Source: Aquifex sp. (lineage in GTDB: Bacteria > Aquificota > Aquificia > Aquificales > Aquificaceae). Taken from it: a stretch of 7,030 bases of DNA. Where the stretch lies: the NCBI GenBank assembly GCA_015487405.1, contig WFPV01000023.1, positions 1-7,030 of the forward strand, given 5' to 3'. Below, in pieces: positions 4,727 to 7,030 of the stretch. Each line of letters opens with the position of its first letter. The stretch's first letter is position 1. The position numbers and the translations under genes are program-made. The notes under the pieces are model-generated. The model did not search any database. It was not told where the DNA came from and was given only the letters and a program-made list of their open reading frames with translations.

Positions 4727-5022
4727 ATCAAGAAGGGAAGGAATATAGAAAAAAATTGGAGAAACTTATTTTTGAACTTATTAAACTCCACACAGAGTTA
4801 AACGTCAAGACGTTGGACCCCGAAAAGGTAAACGACTACATTCTTAAGATTCTGTATCTTGCTCTTAAAGATATCCCCAAAATCCCTGAAGCACATGCAG
4901 GTGGAATGTTTTTCTCTGTTAGACACAACTATCTCCCTGAACTCAAGAAATTTTCAAGGTTTTTAGACGAGCAAATTCAAGTGATTCAGGAATACAAAAA
5001 GCACAAAGGAGGGATAGGATGA
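4723..5022 (+). CDS. Small helical protein of unknown function, before the replication gene
   Basis: The 99-residue product starts at GTG 4723, overlapping the CII-like stop (GTGA) with GGAGGGAG at 4711-4718. It is helical and highly charged (L-E-K-L-I-F-E-L-I-K-L-H-T-E-L-N), with a short central Gly/aromatic segment (G-G-M-F-F-S-V-R-H-N-Y). It may be a distant relative of the protein at 3559-3882, which also follows an HTH gene. Its stop overlaps the replicative ATPase start (ATGA). Because it is coupled to that gene, a helicase-loader or replication-accessory role is possible, but no motif shows it. Confidence 0.7.
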   Translation: MNQEGKEYRKKLEKLIFELIKLHTELNVKTLDPEKVNDYILKILYLALKDIPKIPEAHAGGMFFSVRHNYLPELKKFSRFLDEQIQVIQEYKKHKGGIG

Positions 5023-6917
5023 GAGCTGTTTCAAATGGCAATGGAAGAATTAAAAATTATCAAACCAAAATAGAATTCAAATTCAAAAAACCCGATAGCA
5101 GTGTGGAAAGGGCTATTCTTGCGACTCTTGTAGAAGCTATTACAGAAAGAAATAACAAAGTCATAAACCTATTATTAAGAGAAGTTAAGAAGGACTATTT
5201 CTTAGCAGACCCACTACACCCAAAACTGTGGGAAGCGCTCACAGAATACCTCCTACATACAGGGGAAGGAGAATGGCATGAAATTACATTGTTTCATTTT
5301 CTAAGAAACAAGGATTTAGAATTATGGAGCTTAGCAAATGAATTACTATACGAAAATCCTGAAGCTGTAGCCCCCGAAATCCTTGATTCTCTAATACGCA
5401 TATTGAAAGATACCTTTTTGATAAATACCACACTTTCGGGTTTACTTGAAGGTGAATCTTACAAAGATGCCAAAGAACTTCTTAAGAAACTTCAGGATAG
5501 CTTAGATGCATTGCACAAAGAGATAAGTGATATAAAAACAAAGGAATCCCAAAACGAAATAGAAGCCCTGTTTCTAACCATTGATGACCTTGAAAATATT
5601 CAAATAGATTGGGTCGTTAAGGACTTTATTCCCAAAAACACAATAGTAGGAATCACAGCTAAGTTCTCTACGGGGAAGACGACGCTCGTTTACGCATTGC
5701 TAAAAACCTTCGTTCTTCAAAAATATAAGGTTCTTTACGTGGACCTGGACAACCCGCTAACCGTAATCAAGAAAAAGATAGAAGAATTTGGATTTAAGGA
5801 GTTTGTAGAAAGCGGACAGCTAAAAATCCTTTCAAGACACAAGCTCGGAATAAATGCAAGGCACGAAGCGTGGCAAAGGATAAAGGAATGGCTAATGAAT
5901 CAAGAAGAACACTATCTCGTTGTAATAGACAGCTTAAAGAACTTTGCAAAAGGTTATGACATCAATTCAGACAAAGAAGCAGAGTTCTTAATGTCAGAAC
6001 TCAAAGACCTTACGGTAAAGCACACCGTAATATACCTGCACCACATTCCGAAAATGCTTAATCCTGACATGCCTTTTAAGAACAGTGGAACAATACTGGA
6101 TAACACAGATGTTGCTTACTTCCTTCAAACAGACAAGAAGGCAAGGCTGTTTAAACTAACGAGGTTCAAAGATAGAGTTCCTGTTAAAGAAAGTCTTGAA
6201 TTCATTTTTAATGAAGATGGAACTCTTGAAGAGGCACTCCCCGAATGGATACGAGAAGCACTGAAGTTCGTGAGAGCTGTTTTTGAAGAGGTTGAAAAAG
6301 GTAATAACAAGAAAAAAGCACTTGCTAAAGCAGTAGCAGAAAAAACAGGAATAGGCGAGAAAAGAGTAACGAACCTACTTGAACAATATGCTCAGTATCG
6401 CTACTGGGAAATTGTCCAAGGTGAACATAACTCTAAAATCATCAAACCTCTAAAAACACTTGAGGAAATAGAAAGCTCTTTGAAATCAAAGGCATACGCT
6501 AATTCCGTTGAAAATCAAGAGTTGGGCAACGATTCAAGCAGGGGAAACGCTCAAGTTCTTGAAAATCAGGAGTTGGGCAGTTGCGCAACTATATATATAG
6601 AGGAGCACAACTGCGCACCTGAGTCAGACACACTCAAGTCTGAGGAAGAAAGCATAAAGGGAATGATAGAGAGACTCCTTGACGACGGAGTGGAGATAAA
6701 CCTTGAAGTGATGACGGTTCACAAGGTAGACACTGAGAAAATCCGAGAGATAGCAAAAGACCCCGTCCTAAAGTCCCTACTTCTTGAACTCTACATAGCC
6801 AATGAGAAAGGCGACGTAAACGGCTGGGAATACCTAATTGAGGAAGTCAAGGAAGGAAAGAAAACTTTCAAGGAGGCTGTAGAAACCTTTGAGGAGCTTA
6901 GTGGGATTGATTTTTGA
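5019..6917 (+). CDS. DnaB/RepA-like replicative ATPase with C-terminal winged-helix-like domain
   Basis: The 632-residue protein probably drives replication of the element. Residues about 27-135 resemble a DnaB N-terminal domain (S-V-E-R-A-I-L-A-T-L-V-E-A, then L-H-P-K-L-W-E-A-L-T-E-Y). A RecA-fold ATPase of the RepA/AAA_25 kind spans about 195-400. It has Walker A AKFSTGKTT (214-222, with Ala where the first Gly is usual), VLYVDLDNP (238-246), Walker B YLVVIDS (299-305), a Q/H-like motif YLHHIPK (339-345) and a basic RFKDR (382-386) that could be the arginine finger. Residues about 411-478 look like a winged helix (A-V-A-E-K-T-G-I-G-E-K-R-V-T-N-L-L). A repeat-bearing, low-complexity linker (480-545) joins an acidic helical C-terminal domain. 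ATG 5019 overlaps the upstream stop, with AAAGGAGGG at 5006-5013. A hexameric 5'-3' helicase is the likely activity. Confidence 0.8.
   Translation: MRAVSNGNGRIKNYQTKIEFKFKKPDSSVERAILATLVEAITERNNKVINLLLREVKKDYFLADPLHPKLWEALTEYLLHTGEGEWHEITLFHFLRNKDLELWSLANELLYENPEAVAPEILDSLIRILKDTFLINTTLSGLLEGESYKDAKELLKKLQDSLDALHKEISDIKTKESQNEIEALFLTIDDLENIQIDWVVKDFIPKNTIVGITAKFSTGKTTLVYALLKTFVLQKYKVLYVDLDNPLTVIKKKIEEFGFKEFVESGQLKILSRHKLGINARHEAWQRIKEWLMNQEEHYLVVIDSLKNFAKGYDINSDKEAEFLMSELKDLTVKHTVIYLHHIPKMLNPDMPFKNSGTILDNTDVAYFLQTDKKARLFKLTRFKDRVPVKESLEFIFNEDGTLEEALPEWIREALKFVRAVFEEVEKGNNKKKALAKAVAEKTGIGEKRVTNLLEQYAQYRYWEIVQGEHNSKIIKPLKTLEEIESSLKSKAYANSVENQELGNDSSRGNAQVLENQELGSCATIYIEEHNCAPESDTLKSEEESIKGMIERLLDDGVEINLEVMTVHKVDTEKIREIAKDPVLKSLLLELYIANEKGDVNGWEYLIEEVKEGKKTFKEAVETFEELSGIDF
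6508..6580 (+). repeat. Two 22-bp imperfect direct repeats inside the replicative ATPase gene
   Basis: Copies at 6508-6529 and 6559-6580 agree at 20 of 22 positions and start 51 bp apart. Both contain GAAAATCA and GAGTTGGGCA. They encode E-N-Q-E-L-G twice in the linker of the protein. Each ends in the octamer GTTGGGCA, which links them to the cluster that follows. Confidence 0.75.
6572..6617. other. Candidate embedded replication origin: octamers, palindromes and TA tract
   Basis: GTTGGGCA and GTTGCGCA stand in tandem at 6572-6587, and ACTGCGCA follows at 6610-6617. TGCGCA recurs exactly 30 bp apart (6582 and 6612). AGTTGCGCAACT (6579-6590) and CTATATATATAG (6589-6600) are perfect 12-bp palindromes back to back. 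An easily melted TA tract flanked by iteron-like sites inside a replication gene recalls lambda ori within gene O. No DnaA box was identified. Confidence 0.4.
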
Positions 6918-6932
6918 AGGAGGAATAGAGAA

Positions 6933-6986
6933 GTGAGATGGCTTAAATATCCACCATTTTACTTTTGTAAACGAACTTCACCTTAA
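6933..6986 (+). other. Tiny 17-codon ORF behind a strong ribosome site
   Basis: AAGGAGG (6917-6923) directly follows the replicative ATPase stop and is 9 bases from GTG 6933. That frame ends after 17 codons. ATG 6938 ends after two. The site may be a relic of a lost downstream operon gene. The minus strand here encodes the end of another gene, which is more convincing. Confidence 0.25.
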
Positions 6987-7029
6987 ATCCTTCCGCAGTA
7001 AAGAGTGCGTATCTGAGTGCATCCATAAG
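6943..7029 (-). CDS. C-terminal end of a leftward gene, possibly terminase large subunit (partial)
   Basis: The last 28 codons and TAA of a minus-strand gene enter from the right edge. The sequence L-M-D-A-L-R-Y-A-L-F resembles the conserved end of many phage terminase large-subunit nuclease domains, where an Asp-rich stretch precedes D-A-L-x-Y-A. The upstream part that would decide this lies outside the window. The gene converges on the replication operon with a 25-bp gap and no clear terminator. If the reading is right, packaging genes lie to the right in opposite orientation to the early operon. Confidence 0.45.
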   Translation of the reverse strand, partial: LMDALRYALFTAEGFKVKFVYKSKMVDI

Positions 7030-7030
7030 G

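Noticed and set aside
6010..6030. Inverted repeat TTACGGT-N7-ACCGTAA in the ATPase gene
   Set aside because: It is a perfect 7-bp dyad but isolated, without partners elsewhere in the window, and explained by codons of the L-T-V-K-H-T-V segment.
6958..6970. Operator-like half site TTTGTA near the right end
   Set aside because: Only one half matches the core, and it lies in the 3' end of a coding sequence away from any promoter.

Overview
The window reads as the control and early-replication region of a temperate phage or phage-like integrative element. The host looks like an AT-rich, probably thermophilic bacterium. Proteins are rich in Lys, Glu and Ile, arginine is mostly AGA/AGG and isoleucine often ATA, and strong GGAGG-type ribosome sites go with many ATGA/GTGA gene overlaps. 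This would suit Aquificota or a similar lineage, but that assignment is inference only.

Layout. A truncated leftward gene lies at 1-53 behind a consensus promoter (TTGACA-N17-TATATT). A rightward two-gene operon at 272-1878 encodes an HTH-ImmA/IrrE metalloprotease and a PIN-like putative RNase. Facing it is a leftward operon at 3186-1799: a short HTH repressor, a second HTH gene whose C-terminal repeat is out of frame, a helical protein with an antitoxin-like tail, and a truncated RelE/ParE-like protein. Diverging from the repressor is a rightward early operon at 3272-6917: a Cro-like HTH protein, a small helical protein, a CII-like HTH protein, a second small helical protein, and a DnaB/RepA-like replicative ATPase. 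One gene of unknown function (4255-3851) is inserted in the opposite orientation. The right edge holds the last 28 codons of a leftward gene whose end resembles a terminase large subunit.

The main find is a lambda-like switch built on one operator, TACAAA-N5-TTTGTA. Nearly identical 23-bp palindromes lie at 93-115 and 3245-3267, more than 3 kb apart, and a shorter copy lies at 3198-3214. Each fits exactly in the 17-bp spacer of a predicted promoter: one leftward at 92-120 (PL-like), one rightward at 3240-3268 (PR-like), and one for the repressor itself at 3194-3222 (PRM-like). The repressor lacks a self-cleaving S24 domain, while an ImmA-type protease is encoded between the two operator regions. 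This suggests that relief of repression depends on the protease rather than on RecA. The protease/PIN pair and the toxin-antitoxin remnant sit where lambda carries rexAB, a common place for exclusion or defence cargo.

The coding sequence of the replication protein also contains direct repeats, short iteron-like octamers and an alternating TA tract at 6508-6617. This is a candidate embedded origin, as in lambda O. No tRNA, rRNA, CRISPR array or insertion sequence was seen.
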